From Pseudoalteromonas ruthenica (GTDB taxonomy: Bacteria; Pseudomonadota; Gammaproteobacteria; Enterobacterales; Alteromonadaceae): a DNA stretch of 64,000 nt. Below are positions 8,407 through 16,529 of the stretch, piece by piece. The DNA lies in NCBI RefSeq assembly GCF_008808095.1, contig NZ_CP023397.1, positions 744,001 to 808,000 on the forward strand. The letters run 5' to 3'. The notes under the pieces were generated by a model, which had not been told where the DNA came from, did not search any database, and was given only the letters and a program-made list of their open reading frames with translations. The stretch's first letter is position 1; each line of letters begins with the position of its first letter. The position numbers and the translations under genes were made by a program.

Positions 8407-11400
8407 TTATCCATTGCGACGGTGGCTGTGTATGGCAAAGAACTTACAATAAAGCACCGGGACCACAACTAGCGTGAGTATGGTGGCAAAGCCGAGACCA
8501 AACATAATGGTCACCGCCATGGACTTAAAGAACACATCGAATAGCAGCGGGATCATCCCTAAAATTGTGGTGATAGCCGCCATGGAAACCGGCCTAACCC
8601 TGGAAACGCCAGAGTCAAACACCGCCTCGTAAGGGTCTTTACCTGCAGCTAACTCGATATTGATTTGATCCAGCAACACGATGCCGTTTTTAATTAACAT
8701 GCCTGAGAGGCTCAATAGTCCCAGCAGTGACATAAAGCCAAAGGATGCGCCCATGGCCAGCAAGCCAGCGCTGACACCGACGATGGCCAAAGGCACCGTG
8801 GCCCAGATCACCAGAGGTTTACGCACTGAGTTAAACAGCAACACGGTGACCGCGAACATCGCTAGATAACCCAGTGGTAGCGAGCCAAAAATGGCTGAGC
8901 GTGCTTTGTTGGCAGACTCATACTCGCCACCCCATTGCAGTTCATAGCCTCGGGGGAGGGGGATGGCTTCGATATCGCCACGTACACGGGCGAACAACTT
9001 CGCAGGGGTTTCATCGCCAAGTAAATCATGATCCGCCATCACGGTAATGGTGCGCTTGCGGTCGCGACGCATGATGAGGGGGTCTTCCCAGCGTACGGTG
9101 AAGTCATCCACCACTTGCGTCACTGGCACAAACACGCCTAATACTGGACTGTAGATTTGCAAGTCGCGCAGTGATTCAACGTTTAAACGCTCGTCTTCTG
9201 GAGAGCGGGCAATGATTGGCAACAACTGGGTGCCGTCGCGATAGAGTCCCACTTTCTTACCCGACACACTGGTGAGCAGTAACTCGTCTAAATCCGTTTT
9301 ACTTATTCCCAAACGGCGGGCTTTTTGCTCATTGAGCTGTGGGCGGATGAGCTTTGTGCGGTGGCGCCAATCATCGCGAATGTGAAAGGCTCCGGCGTCA
9401 CTGGCGAGAATTTGCTTCGCTTGCTCAGCCAGCTGTCTTAGCACCACAGGGTCGGGGCCAGAAAAGCGTGCTTCGATTTTGGCATCGGTCGATGGCCCGA
9501 TTTCCATGCGTTTGAGCTTTAGCTTGGCGTCAACAATATGATTGCGCTCGTAGTCACGCACCTTAGCTATCATGGCCAATACAGCTTCTCGGTCCTTCAC
9601 CCGAACAATCAGCTGACCATAAGCAGGGTATTGTTTTTCTGGCGCATAAGTGAGCATAAAGCGCGGTGCCCCTTGACCTATGGTGGCGGTGACCTCCTCA
9701 ACCAACTCCTGCTCGAGTAAAAACTGCTCGAGTTTGGCGATACCTTTGCTGGTGGTGCGAATATCAGCGCCCTGGTAATGCCAATAATCTATGTAAAACA
9801 TGGGCGTGTTAGAGGCGGGGAAGAACGACTGTTTGACCGATTTAAAGCCCACCACCGCGCCGACTAAAAGGATCAGCATTAATACGATAGTGGTTTTGCC
9901 GTAATGCATGGCATGGCGCAAGATAAACTTATAGCCACTAAATAAAAACCCTTGGTAGGGATCTTCATCGCCTGCTTGGGCTTGGTTTTTGTTCTTTGGA
10001 GTACGGAACATCACATCAGCAAAAAACGGCGTAAGGGTGATGGCGGTGATCCAGCTCAGTAATAGCGATATCATCAACACCCAAAATAAGCTGCCGGCAA
10101 ATTCACCACTGGCATCCGAGCTCAGGCCAATGGGGGCAAAGGCGGTAATGGCGATAACCGTAGCCCCGAGTAAGGGCCATTTGGTTTGGTTAACGATATT
10201 GACTGCTGCCTTTAGTTTGCTTTGCCCACGCTTCATATTAATAAGAATGCCTTCGGTGATCACAATGGCATTATCCACCAACATCCCTAGTGCGATGATC
10301 AACGCCCCAAGGGAGACGCGTTGTAGGTTGATATCAAAGAGCACCATAAAGATAAAGGTGCCGAGCACGGTGAGCAGCAAAATACCACCAATTAAAATAC
10401 CGCTTTTGACCCCCATAAACAGCAGCAACACCACGATAACAATGGCCACCGCTTCGACCAGGCTGATAATAAAACTGGACACCGACTTGTCGACTTCCTG
10501 GGGTTGGTTGTAAATGGCGGCGACTTCCATGCCATGGGGGCGCTGATACTCCAGCTCCGCTAAATGGGCATCGATACGTTGACCAACGTCTACGACATTG
10601 ACGTTACTGGCAAAAGAAAGACCTATTAATAATGCCTGTTGTTGGTTGTAGCGCACCATATGCGAGGGCACCTCAGCATACTCGCGATAAACCTTGGCGA
10701 CATCGCCGAGGTAGATGAGCTCGCTGGCACCGGGCTTAGAAATAAGCACATGTTCAAGTTCAACAACATTGTCAAACTCGCCAGTGGGATGCAGGCGAAT
10801 AGACTCGCCATCGACCATGACGCGACCGGCATTAGAAACGGTGTTTTGCGCTTGCAACAGGGAAAATATGCGCTCAGGACTGAGTCCCAGTTGCGCGAGC
10901 TTATGGGTCGACACCTCGACAATCACTTGGCTTTGCTGCTCGCCGGCTACAGTGACTTTGCCAACGCCATCGACCAGCACCAATTCACGCTTGAGAAAAT
11001 CAACATAGTCTTTAAGCTCATCATAGGAGTAGCCATCACCGGTCACTGCAAGGGTAACACCATACACATCGCCGAAGTCATCAATGACTTGACTGGGGTA
11101 CACCCCTGGCGGCATAGATGCCGAAACATCATTAATTTTGCGGCGCAGTTCATCCCAAATTTGCCTTAGGTCCTCTTTGCGATAGGTGCTTTTCATCTCC
11201 ACCGTAATCTGGCTTTTGCCGTTAGAGGAAATGGAGGTGACATAGTCGACGTAGGGCAATTCTTGAATCGCATTTTCGATTGGGTATGTTACTTCTTCTT
11301 CTACCTGCTGCGGTGAGGCCCCAGGGTAGAGGGTAATCACCATGGCTTTTTTCAGAGTAAACTCTGGGTCTTCTAACTGTCCGAGAGAAAAGTAAGAGAC

Positions 11401-11478
11401 CGTTCCCCCAATGAGCAGGAACAGCGCAAACATCCAACTAATAACTTTGCGTTCAATGGCAAATGCAGCAAGATTCAT
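8407..11478 (-). CDS. RND efflux transporter permease (AcrB-like family)
   Basis: A 1023-residue inner-membrane proton-driven efflux pump subunit. It has the RND layout: TM1 near residues 11-31, a large periplasmic loop, a central TM bundle, a second loop and a C-terminal TM bundle. The opening EDPEFTLKKAMVITLYPGAS is the usual RND porter start. The proton-relay segment reads GMLVDNAIV, with one Asp where AcrB has two; this single-Asp form is common in this subfamily. It abuts the membrane fusion protein gene (11478/11479), forming a two-gene operon. No outer-membrane channel gene is present, so a TolC-like partner elsewhere is presumed. The substrate is unknown; a divergent LysR regulator may control it. 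Confidence 0.9.
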   Translation of the reverse strand: MNLAAFAIERKVISWMFALFLLIGGTVSYFSLGQLEDPEFTLKKAMVITLYPGASPQQVEEEVTYPIENAIQELPYVDYVTSISSNGKSQITVEMKSTYRKEDLRQIWDELRRKINDVSASMPPGVYPSQVIDDFGDVYGVTLAVTGDGYSYDELKDYVDFLKRELVLVDGVGKVTVAGEQQSQVIVEVSTHKLAQLGLSPERIFSLLQAQNTVSNAGRVMVDGESIRLHPTGEFDNVVELEHVLISKPGASELIYLGDVAKVYREYAEVPSHMVRYNQQQALLIGLSFASNVNVVDVGQRIDAHLAELEYQRPHGMEVAAIYNQPQEVDKSVSSFIISLVEAVAIVIVVLLLFMGVKSGILIGGILLLTVLGTFIFMVLFDINLQRVSLGALIIALGMLVDNAIVITEGILINMKRGQSKLKAAVNIVNQTKWPLLGATVIAITAFAPIGLSSDASGEFAGSLFWVLMISLLLSWITAITLTPFFADVMFRTPKNKNQAQAGDEDPYQGFLFSGYKFILRHAMHYGKTTIVLMLILLVGAVVGFKSVKQSFFPASNTPMFYIDYWHYQGADIRTTSKGIAKLEQFLLEQELVEEVTATIGQGAPRFMLTYAPEKQYPAYGQLIVRVKDREAVLAMIAKVRDYERNHIVDAKLKLKRMEIGPSTDAKIEARFSGPDPVVLRQLAEQAKQILASDAGAFHIRDDWRHRTKLIRPQLNEQKARRLGISKTDLDELLLTSVSGKKVGLYRDGTQLLPIIARSPEDERLNVESLRDLQIYSPVLGVFVPVTQVVDDFTVRWEDPLIMRRDRKRTITVMADHDLLGDETPAKLFARVRGDIEAIPLPRGYELQWGGEYESANKARSAIFGSLPLGYLAMFAVTVLLFNSVRKPLVIWATVPLAIVGVSAGLLAMGASFGFMSLLGLLSLSGMLIKNGIVLLDQINIELAAGKDPYEAVFDSGVSRVRPVSMAAITTILGMIPLLFDVFFKSMAVTIMFGLGFATILTLVVVPVLYCKFFAIHSHRRNG

Positions 11479-12558
11479 TTATAGGCCTCGCTCTTTTTGC
11501 CACGGGCGCACCTGCATCCCTTCTTTGAGATAGTGTACGCCTGCGGCCACCACTTGCTCGCCGCTATTTAGGCCAGAGCGTATCTCTAGTCCGTCTCGGT
11601 GCATTTGCCCCACCTCGACCTGGCGTTTATGCACGGCGTTATCCTTATAAATCCATACATAGCTGTTATTCGCTAGGCCTTGCTGCGAGTCAGAAAAGAC
11701 CGCTTCCACCGGAATTTTATGCCAAGACTCGGCATTTCCGGTGATTTTACTGATATCAATATACACATGGCCGCTCATCCCCGCTAACAAGTTAAAATCT
11801 TCGGGCACGGGTAATGAAAATACCACCTTGTAGGTGAGCGTAGCAGGGTCGGCTTGGGTGTCGTATTCTTTGATGGTGAGCGTATAGGCCTTATCTGGGT
11901 AGCCGTCAAAGATCACCGTGGGTTGATACAAGGTATCCTTGTTGACGCGGGCCACCAACTTCTCGGGTACTTGGATAACTACGTCCATTAAATCTCGGGT
12001 TTCTAAGCGCAAAATATTTTGCTTTGCCTGAATGTTTTCAAAATTCTTAACGAATACTTTGGCAACGGTACCGGCGAAAGGCGCCCTTAACTCTGAGTTG
12101 TCTAAGTTAGTTTTAGCAATATTGAATGCCGATTCGGCAACTCGGGCGTTGGCGACTGCTTCATCGAGTTCTGCTTGGCTGGCAATGTTACGCTCATAAA
12201 GTGTTTTTACGCGCTTTAGCTGCGACTGAGCCAGGTCATAACGGGCCTTGCGCTCTTCATACTGTAGCTGGAAATCTTCAGGGTCGAGCTTAGCGAGTAA
12301 CTCGCCTTTTTCCACTTCCTGACCCGCTAACACGGGAAATTCTATGAGCTCTCCATTGACACGAAAGGCTAAGTAGGAGCCTTGGTGGGCGACTACTTCG
12401 GCAGGAAAGCTACGCATAACCTTTTCATCAGCGTGACCCACGGTAAAGAGTTTAACCGGCCTGATGGGTGGCTTTTTATCGGTTTTGGGTTGCTCTTGTG
12501 AGCACCCCGTTAGTGAAATCATCGCGAGCAAGACTAATACGAATAGACTGCGAGACAT
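11479..12558 (-). CDS. RND efflux periplasmic adaptor (membrane fusion protein), lipoprotein
   Basis: A 359-residue HlyD/AcrA-type adaptor. A lipoprotein signal ends in SLTGC, followed by a biotinyl-lipoyl-like domain split around an alpha-helical hairpin (about residues 95-150, ARYDLAQSQLKRVKTLYERN) and the beta-barrel region. LRAPFAGTVAKVFV (after the helical hairpin, about residue 155) marks the second lipoyl half. It connects the permease to an outer-membrane channel. It is the first gene of the pump operon, with its stop touching the permease start. The 124-base spacer to the divergent LysR gene holds the promoter. Confidence 0.9.
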   Translation of the reverse strand: MSRSLFVLVLLAMISLTGCSQEQPKTDKKPPIRPVKLFTVGHADEKVMRSFPAEVVAHQGSYLAFRVNGELIEFPVLAGQEVEKGELLAKLDPEDFQLQYEERKARYDLAQSQLKRVKTLYERNIASQAELDEAVANARVAESAFNIAKTNLDNSELRAPFAGTVAKVFVKNFENIQAKQNILRLETRDLMDVVIQVPEKLVARVNKDTLYQPTVIFDGYPDKAYTLTIKEYDTQADPATLTYKVVFSLPVPEDFNLLAGMSGHVYIDISKITGNAESWHKIPVEAVFSDSQQGLANNSYVWIYKDNAVHKRQVEVGQMHRDGLEIRSGLNSGEQVVAAGVHYLKEGMQVRPWQKERGL

Positions 12559-12648
12559 GAATGAGACTCCCTGTGAATAGTGTGTATGTATGCCAGTATA
12601 AGAGCACGCTGGTGCGTTAGCTTACTTTGCCGTAGACTAAAATAAAAA

Positions 12649-12665
12649 TTATAAATTACTTATAA
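12649..12665. promoter_or_regulatory. Inverted repeat in the LysR/RND divergent spacer
   Basis: TTATAA-ATTAC-TTATAA is a perfect inverted repeat 18 bases before the LysR start codon. It could be a LysR-type operator for autoregulation and pump control, but the sequence is AT-rich and could also be promoter material. Confidence 0.3.
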
Positions 12666-12682
12666 CTTCATAAGGTAATGTT

Positions 12683-13567
12683 ATGAAGCTGGAATGGCTA
12701 AAAGTACTTGATGTGTTATCTCAGTGTCGCTCGCTCAGTGAGGCAGCAAAGCGTTTACATAAAACTCAGCCGGCGCTGACGATGATGGTCAAGAAAATAG
12801 AGCAGAGCGTCGGTTTTGCTGTGGTCAATCGCGAAGGTTATCGGTTTTCACTCACTGAACAAGGCCAGGCGTTTTGTCGGCGTGCTCAATATGTGCTGCG
12901 CGATATGGACGAATTGAGTGAGTTCTCCAGCGAGCTCGCCAACGGTAATGAGCCAAAGTTTCGCATCAGCTACGAGCAAGTGTGTGTTGGCGAAGAGCTC
13001 AGTATTTTGCTGCGCGATTGCTATCATGCCTTTGCTCACACCGAGTTTGAGATTGACAGTGGTCGGCGATTCACCGCGCTAGAGCAAGTTAATAGCGGTA
13101 AAAGTGATTTAGGGATTGGCCCCTGGTTTGATATTTTTCACGCTACCGGCGACTTAGAAAGTTTGCCGCTTGGAGACATTGAAGTGGGTGTTGTGGCTTC
13201 ACCGGAGCTTATTCAACAAACTCAGATAAGTTACAGAGAGCTTCAAAGTTACCCCTGTGTGGCGATGTTTGAAAGTGATCTGCATTTCGAAAGTGGGCGG
13301 ATGCCGTTTTTAAATCAAGCGGCGATGATGAAACTCGACGATATATTCGCGCTGCGCTCCATGTTGCTTGCGGGGGCGGGCTGGGCCTTAATGTGTCTCG
13401 ATTTGTGTCAACAAGAAATAGCGACCGGGCAACTGCAAGTGATTCACCTTAGCGATAGAGAGCACGCGTTTCGCGCGCAGATTCGTGCGTTTCGCCGACA
13501 TTCCCGTCATCACGGTCCGGTAGCTCGACATGTGTGGACAAAATTGCAGGAAATAGCCCATGGATAA
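12683..13567 (+). CDS. LysR family transcriptional regulator
   Basis: A 294-residue LysR-type regulator. The N-terminal winged helix-turn-helix (about residues 1-60) contains LSEAAKRLHKTQPALTMMVKKIE, shortened here to the key stretch AAKRLHKTQPALTMMVKKIE. A substrate-binding-like effector domain follows (about 90-290). It is divergent from the RND efflux operon, the classic arrangement for a local regulator. The downstream ATL gene starts eight bases before its stop, so the two are co-translated. The inducer is unknown. The AAGG ribosome site lies about 8 bases before the ATG. Confidence 0.88.
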   Translation: MKLEWLKVLDVLSQCRSLSEAAKRLHKTQPALTMMVKKIEQSVGFAVVNREGYRFSLTEQGQAFCRRAQYVLRDMDELSEFSSELANGNEPKFRISYEQVCVGEELSILLRDCYHAFAHTEFEIDSGRRFTALEQVNSGKSDLGIGPWFDIFHATGDLESLPLGDIEVGVVASPELIQQTQISYRELQSYPCVAMFESDLHFESGRMPFLNQAAMMKLDDIFALRSMLLAGAGWALMCLDLCQQEIATGQLQVIHLSDREHAFRAQIRAFRRHSRHHGPVARHVWTKLQEIAHG

Positions 13568-13862
13568 AGCCGCGATGATTTATCAAGTGGTCGCTGCCAT
13601 TCCTAAAGGCAAGGTATGCAGTTATGGCGAAGTAGCCAAACGAGCTGGCCTACCTGGCTATGCCCGTTATGTGGGCTATACCCTGAAAAACTTACCCTCT
13701 GACTCTCGCTTGCCTTGGCATCGGGTGGTAAACAGCCAAGGCAAAATATCGTTTGCGCAAGGCAGTGATGGGTTCACACGACAACAACAAGCACTGCTTG
13801 GCGAAGGCGTGCTTGTAATCGACGGGAAGGTCAATATGCGCCGTTTCGCTTGGCATATCTAA
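13560..13862 (+). CDS. atl: Alkyltransferase-like protein (ATL, MGMT family without catalytic Cys)
   Basis: A 100-residue DNA-binding domain of the O6-alkylguanine-DNA alkyltransferase family. The active-site motif PCHRV of true alkyltransferases reads PWHRVV here: Trp replaces the acceptor Cys, as in E. coli YbaZ and Atl1. The helix-turn-helix and base-flipping region (PKGKVCSYGEVAKRAG, GYTLKNLP) is intact. ATL proteins bind O6-alkylguanine lesions and hand them to nucleotide excision repair; that role is inferred from the family. It overlaps the LysR gene by eight bases, an operon link between a regulator and a DNA-damage sensor. Confidence 0.9.
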   Translation: MDKAAMIYQVVAAIPKGKVCSYGEVAKRAGLPGYARYVGYTLKNLPSDSRLPWHRVVNSQGKISFAQGSDGFTRQQQALLGEGVLVIDGKVNMRRFAWHI

Positions 13863-13885
13863 CAACGAGAGTGTGTTATTGGCAA

Positions 13886-14512
13886 CTAAATAATGTATAG
13901 GTAAATGGCCAAAAAGTGGCAGGTACAGGCAATCAGCACGAATAAATGCCAGATGGCATGGCTGAGGTGGCGATGTTTGGCGCTGTAAAATAAGGTACCC
14001 ACACTGAATAATACCCCACCCAATACCAACAACCACATCGCGCCACCGGGCAGTGCAAGATAAAGTGGATAGATAAACGCAAGTGCTATCCACCCCATCA
14101 CCAAGTAGGTGGCCAAAGAAATTCTCGGTCGCGGGATTTTTGCGGTTAATTTGAATATCACGCCAAATAAAGCCAACCCCCAAATAGCAAACATGCCTAT
14201 CCAGGCCCAGTATCCGCCTAGCGCAAGTAATAAAAAGGGCGTGTACGTACCTGCAATTAATAGGTAGATGGCACTGTGGTCAAGCTTTTTCAGGACGCGT
14301 TTGGCCTTGTCACTTACACTGGCGTGGTAAAGAGTTGAACTGACGAACATTAAAATGAGGCTGGCACCGTATACGCTGGTCGCTACCACAGCAGTTATGG
14401 ATTCGCTGACGAGCACCATAGCAACCAAGGCCACAATAGCGAGTAAGGCACCAAGACCATGGCTTAACCAGTTTAACTTTTCTTCAAACGGGGAATAACC
14501 ACTCACTTGCAT
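13886..14512 (-). CDS. Hemolysin III family (YqfA-like, PAQR-type) membrane protein
   Basis: An integral membrane protein of about 208 residues with seven hydrophobic segments, of the COG1272/PAQR family. Characteristic metal-site stretches are present: SSTLYHASVS, KKLDHSAIYLLIAGTYTPF and, near the C-terminus, HLSHAIWHLFVL. The last supplies two histidines which, with the first, resemble the zinc-binding hydrolase-like site of PAQR receptors. The open frame continues 31 codons further upstream, but ATG 14512 is preferred because it starts at the conserved GYSPFEEKLNWLSHG region. The ribosome site is weak. Hemolysin activity should not be assumed. The gene is convergent with the ATL gene. Confidence 0.8.
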   Translation of the reverse strand: MQVSGYSPFEEKLNWLSHGLGALLAIVALVAMVLVSESITAVVATSVYGASLILMFVSSTLYHASVSDKAKRVLKKLDHSAIYLLIAGTYTPFLLLALGGYWAWIGMFAIWGLALFGVIFKLTAKIPRPRISLATYLVMGWIALAFIYPLYLALPGGAMWLLVLGGVLFSVGTLFYSAKHRHLSHAIWHLFVLIACTCHFLAIYLYII

Positions 14513-14744
14513 CTGTTTTAACTCATTATTACTTGCTTCGACGAACCAACTATAACTGTTCAGCGTACACATGTACACCCAAATAAAAGTGTTAATTCTG
14601 AACAAAACTCGGTTGGTTTAAATCGCTAATTGCAGTGTGAAAAAAGCTAAGAAATAGTTTTTATTTTATATGGCTAATTTAGTACTTCGCCTGCTGTAAA
14701 ATAAAAGTCCAGTTATTACAAGGGGTTAAAAAATTTGTTGGTTC

Positions 14745-14760
14745 TGGCACAACCTTTGTA
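14745..14760 (+). promoter_or_regulatory. Sigma-54-like promoter (-24/-12)
   Basis: CTGGCACA-ACCT-TTGTAAT fits the sigma-54 consensus YTGGCACG-N4-TTGCWNN with the right GG-to-G spacing. The -24 part is perfect over TGGCAC, while the -12 dinucleotide is GT rather than GC. Transcription would start near 14771, about 40 bases before the ATG of the small secreted protein gene. GCTAA repeats at about 14625, 14646 and 14673 might be activator sites, but that is speculative. Confidence 0.45.
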
Positions 14761-14809
14761 ATAGATGATGCGACTAATTAAACAATACCTTAACAACAGG
14801 AACATCATC

Positions 14810-15061
14810 ATGAAAACGTTAACCAAGGCAACAATTCTGACTTCCGCTTTATTTGTAAGTTCAATGGCAAATGCGAACTCTCTCACTCAAGAAATTGAAC
14901 AGGCTGTTCGCTCTGCTGCAAACGAAGCGTATTCATCGCTCATCCAGTCACAGAAACAGGCACTACGTGATGCAACTCACACGTTATTTTCCGAGCAGCG
15001 CCAGGCATCAGATAAAGCGTCTGATAAAACGAATGCGAAGGAGCAGGGTGATGACGCTTAA
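14810..15061 (+). CDS. Small secreted helical protein of unknown function
   Basis: An 83-residue protein with a clear Sec signal peptide (MKTLTKATILTSALF, cleavage likely after ANA at about residue 22) and a mature part rich in Ala, Gln, Ser and Lys, predicted to be helical. I do not recognise the family. ATG 14810 is chosen because it starts the signal peptide and has AGG nine bases upstream; the frame continues 15 codons further up without support. It sits behind a sigma-54-like promoter and overlaps the next small gene by 11 bases, so the pair forms a mini-operon. The cysteine-free, charged mature chain suggests a periplasmic helper protein, but no function can be given. Confidence 0.65.
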   Translation: MKTLTKATILTSALFVSSMANANSLTQEIEQAVRSAANEAYSSLIQSQKQALRDATHTLFSEQRQASDKASDKTNAKEQGDDA

Positions 15062-15161
15062 TTTTGCCTTACTGGGGCTTATGCTGCTACCCGTAGCAAG
15101 TTTGTTTGGTACCTACCTAGGCATTAGTGTCTGCCGTAATTTCGGTCGGTGGGGAGAGTAG
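15051..15161 (+). CDS. 36-residue single-span membrane protein
   Basis: A very small gene with a strong ribosome site (AAGGAG, 7 bases before ATG 15051). It overlaps the 3' end of the upstream secreted-protein gene in another frame. The product has one hydrophobic segment (about residues 4-26, FALLGLMLLPVASLFGTYLG) and a basic tail with one cysteine (CRNFGRWGE). No family is recognised. Overlap and ribosome site argue for translational coupling with the 83-residue gene, so it is probably real, but there is no homology evidence. Confidence 0.55.
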   Translation: MTLNFALLGLMLLPVASLFGTYLGISVCRNFGRWGE

Positions 15162-15193
15162 TTGTCCTCACCCTAACTATTTCACTGGCTATC

Positions 15194-15219
15194 TGATCGG
15201 CATTAACAGACATGACGTA
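15194..15219 (+). promoter_or_regulatory. Candidate ECF (RpoE-ChrR type) promoter of the LON-domain gene
   Basis: TGATC at 15194-15198 and CGTA at 15216-15219, spaced by 17 bases, match exactly the arrangement in front of the ECF sigma gene (15813) and the chalcone-isomerase-like gene (24373). The site ends 32 bases before the LON-domain ATG. Singlet-oxygen ECF factors of this class are known to use TGATC-type -35 elements. Confidence 0.6.
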
Positions 15220-15251
15220 GTATACGCACTACCCACCGTCCTAGGATTATT

Positions 15252-15815
15252 ATGAAGTATGCCGTGTTCCCTCTGCCGCTGGTGTTGTTGCCGCAGGGCG
15301 TGACCAAGCTCAAAATTTTCGAGCAGCGATACATTCACATGGTAAAAGAGTGTCTGCGCGAACAACGCGGCTTTGTTATCACCCCATTAGCCAAGGAAAA
15401 TGACGACCAGACAAGCGAATTTGGTTGCCTAGTTAAAATTATCGATTTTGACCAAGACCCGACAGGCCAGTTGTTGATCACTGTGCAAGGTGAAAGCCTG
15501 ATGCGCATAGACAACATAACCTACCTCGATAACGGCTTACGCTATTGTACCCACCCCACTGAAATAGAGACTGCGACCGTGCCTGAGGTTGAACATACCG
15601 ATTTGGCGCAGGCGTTAAAATGGGTGTTAGACAATAATCCAGAGCTCAAATGCCTATATGATTGCCCTAACTACGACGATGCCAAGTGGGTTGCTTATCG
15701 CTGGTTAGAGATATTACCTGTTGATTATAATCAAAAAAAGTTAATAATCTGTGATCACGACTTTGAACAACTGCTCGACTTCCTCCATACTGTAATTAAT
15801 TTCAACGAGCGATGA
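15252..15815 (+). CDS. LON substrate-binding domain protein (stand-alone)
   Basis: A 187-residue protein containing only the N-terminal LON (LAN/PUA-like) domain, opening AVFPLPLVLLPQGVTKLKIF and with FEQRYIHMVKEC. There is no ATPase or Ser-Lys protease domain, so it is not a Lon protease. Such stand-alone LON proteins are common in proteobacteria and their function is poorly defined; a role in recognising damaged or unfolded protein has been supposed from the domain. It is preceded by a candidate ECF promoter identical in layout to that of the sigma gene, and its stop codon overlaps the -35 element of the sigma promoter. It may therefore belong to the photo-oxidative regulon. Confidence 0.85.
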   Translation: MKYAVFPLPLVLLPQGVTKLKIFEQRYIHMVKECLREQRGFVITPLAKENDDQTSEFGCLVKIIDFDQDPTGQLLITVQGESLMRIDNITYLDNGLRYCTHPTEIETATVPEVEHTDLAQALKWVLDNNPELKCLYDCPNYDDAKWVAYRWLEILPVDYNQKKLIICDHDFEQLLDFLHTVINFNER

Positions 15816-15838
15816 TCTATCGCGCCACTCCTTGCGTA
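15813..15838 (+). promoter_or_regulatory. Candidate autoregulated ECF promoter of the sigma-chrR operon
   Basis: TGATC (15813-15817) and CGTA (15835-15838) with a 17-base spacer, extended as TGATCT-N18-TAAATC. The -35 begins in the TGA stop of the LON gene. Transcription would begin near 15845, leaving about 120 bases of leader before the sigma ATG. ECF operons are usually autoregulated. Confidence 0.65.
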
Positions 15839-15965
15839 AATCTCACAAATAAAAGCATTACTGAGGCAGCCAATGGGATTGCAAAGCGTGTTAGACAAGC
15901 CGTGTAACAAGTCTCCGCAGCAAAGTATTGCACCAAGCGGTGGCAATCAAAGCAAAGGAAGAAAC

Positions 15966-16529
15966 ATGGGCAGTGAAACTGAGCATTTGTCAGATGCGTT
16001 AGTGCGCGTCGCAGAGCATCGGGACAGAAGCGCATTCGCAACGCTGTTTTCTTATTTCGCACCAAAGATAAAACGCTTTGGCATTAAGCAATACAACAAC
16101 GAAGCGTCGGCGATGGAGCTGGTGCAAGACACCATGACTTCAGTTTGGCGTAAAGCTCACCTTTACCATCCGAGTAAAGGTGCAGCGACGACTTGGGTTT
16201 ATACCGTAATGCGTAATGCATCTTTCGATGCGCTGCGCAAAATGCGCAGCAATAAAGAAGATACCTTAAGCGAAGATATCTGGCCGTTGGTGCAGCATCA
16301 TGAAGAAGAGCAAGAAGTGTTTGGCGATCATTTACAGAGTCAACTCTTGCAGCAGCATATAGACAAGCTTCCCATCGCCCAGCAGGAGGTGGTTAAGGGA
16401 GTGTACTTTCAAGAAATGTCGCAAGAGCAACTTGCGAAGCAGTTAGGCGTACCAGTTGGAACCGTAAAGTCGCGGTTAAGATTGGCGCTCTCAAAGCTAA
16501 GAAATCATCTGGGAGCAGAGCATGATTAA
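15966..16529 (+). CDS. rpoE: ECF RNA polymerase sigma factor, RpoE/ECF11 (singlet oxygen) type
   Basis: A 187-residue group IV sigma factor. Region 2 (about residues 20-90) includes LVQDTMTSVWRKAHLYHPSK and TWVYTVMRNASFDALRK; region 4 (about 125-185) includes MSQEQLAKQLGVPVGTVKSR, the -35 recognition helix-turn-helix. It is followed, with an 8-base overlap, by a ChrR-type zinc anti-sigma gene, which places it in the group that responds to singlet oxygen in Rhodobacter. It is not the envelope-stress RpoE of E. coli, which pairs with RseA. The start ATG 15966 has AAGGAAG upstream; a 31-codon upstream extension is unsupported. It is the first gene of a long co-directional operon carrying a photolyase and lipid-modifying enzymes. 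Confidence 0.92.
   Translation: MGSETEHLSDALVRVAEHRDRSAFATLFSYFAPKIKRFGIKQYNNEASAMELVQDTMTSVWRKAHLYHPSKGAATTWVYTVMRNASFDALRKMRSNKEDTLSEDIWPLVQHHEEEQEVFGDHLQSQLLQQHIDKLPIAQQEVVKGVYFQEMSQEQLAKQLGVPVGTVKSRLRLALSKLRNHLGAEHD

Noticed and set aside
9989..11169. Long open frames antisense to the RND permease (about 174 and 176 codons)
   Set aside because: They mirror the codon use of the strong permease gene, lack ribosome sites and show no protein family features.
15873..15965. Upstream 31-codon extension of the ECF sigma frame
   Set aside because: The extra residues do not resemble a sigma N-terminus and only the ATG at 15966 has a ribosome site (AAGGAAG).
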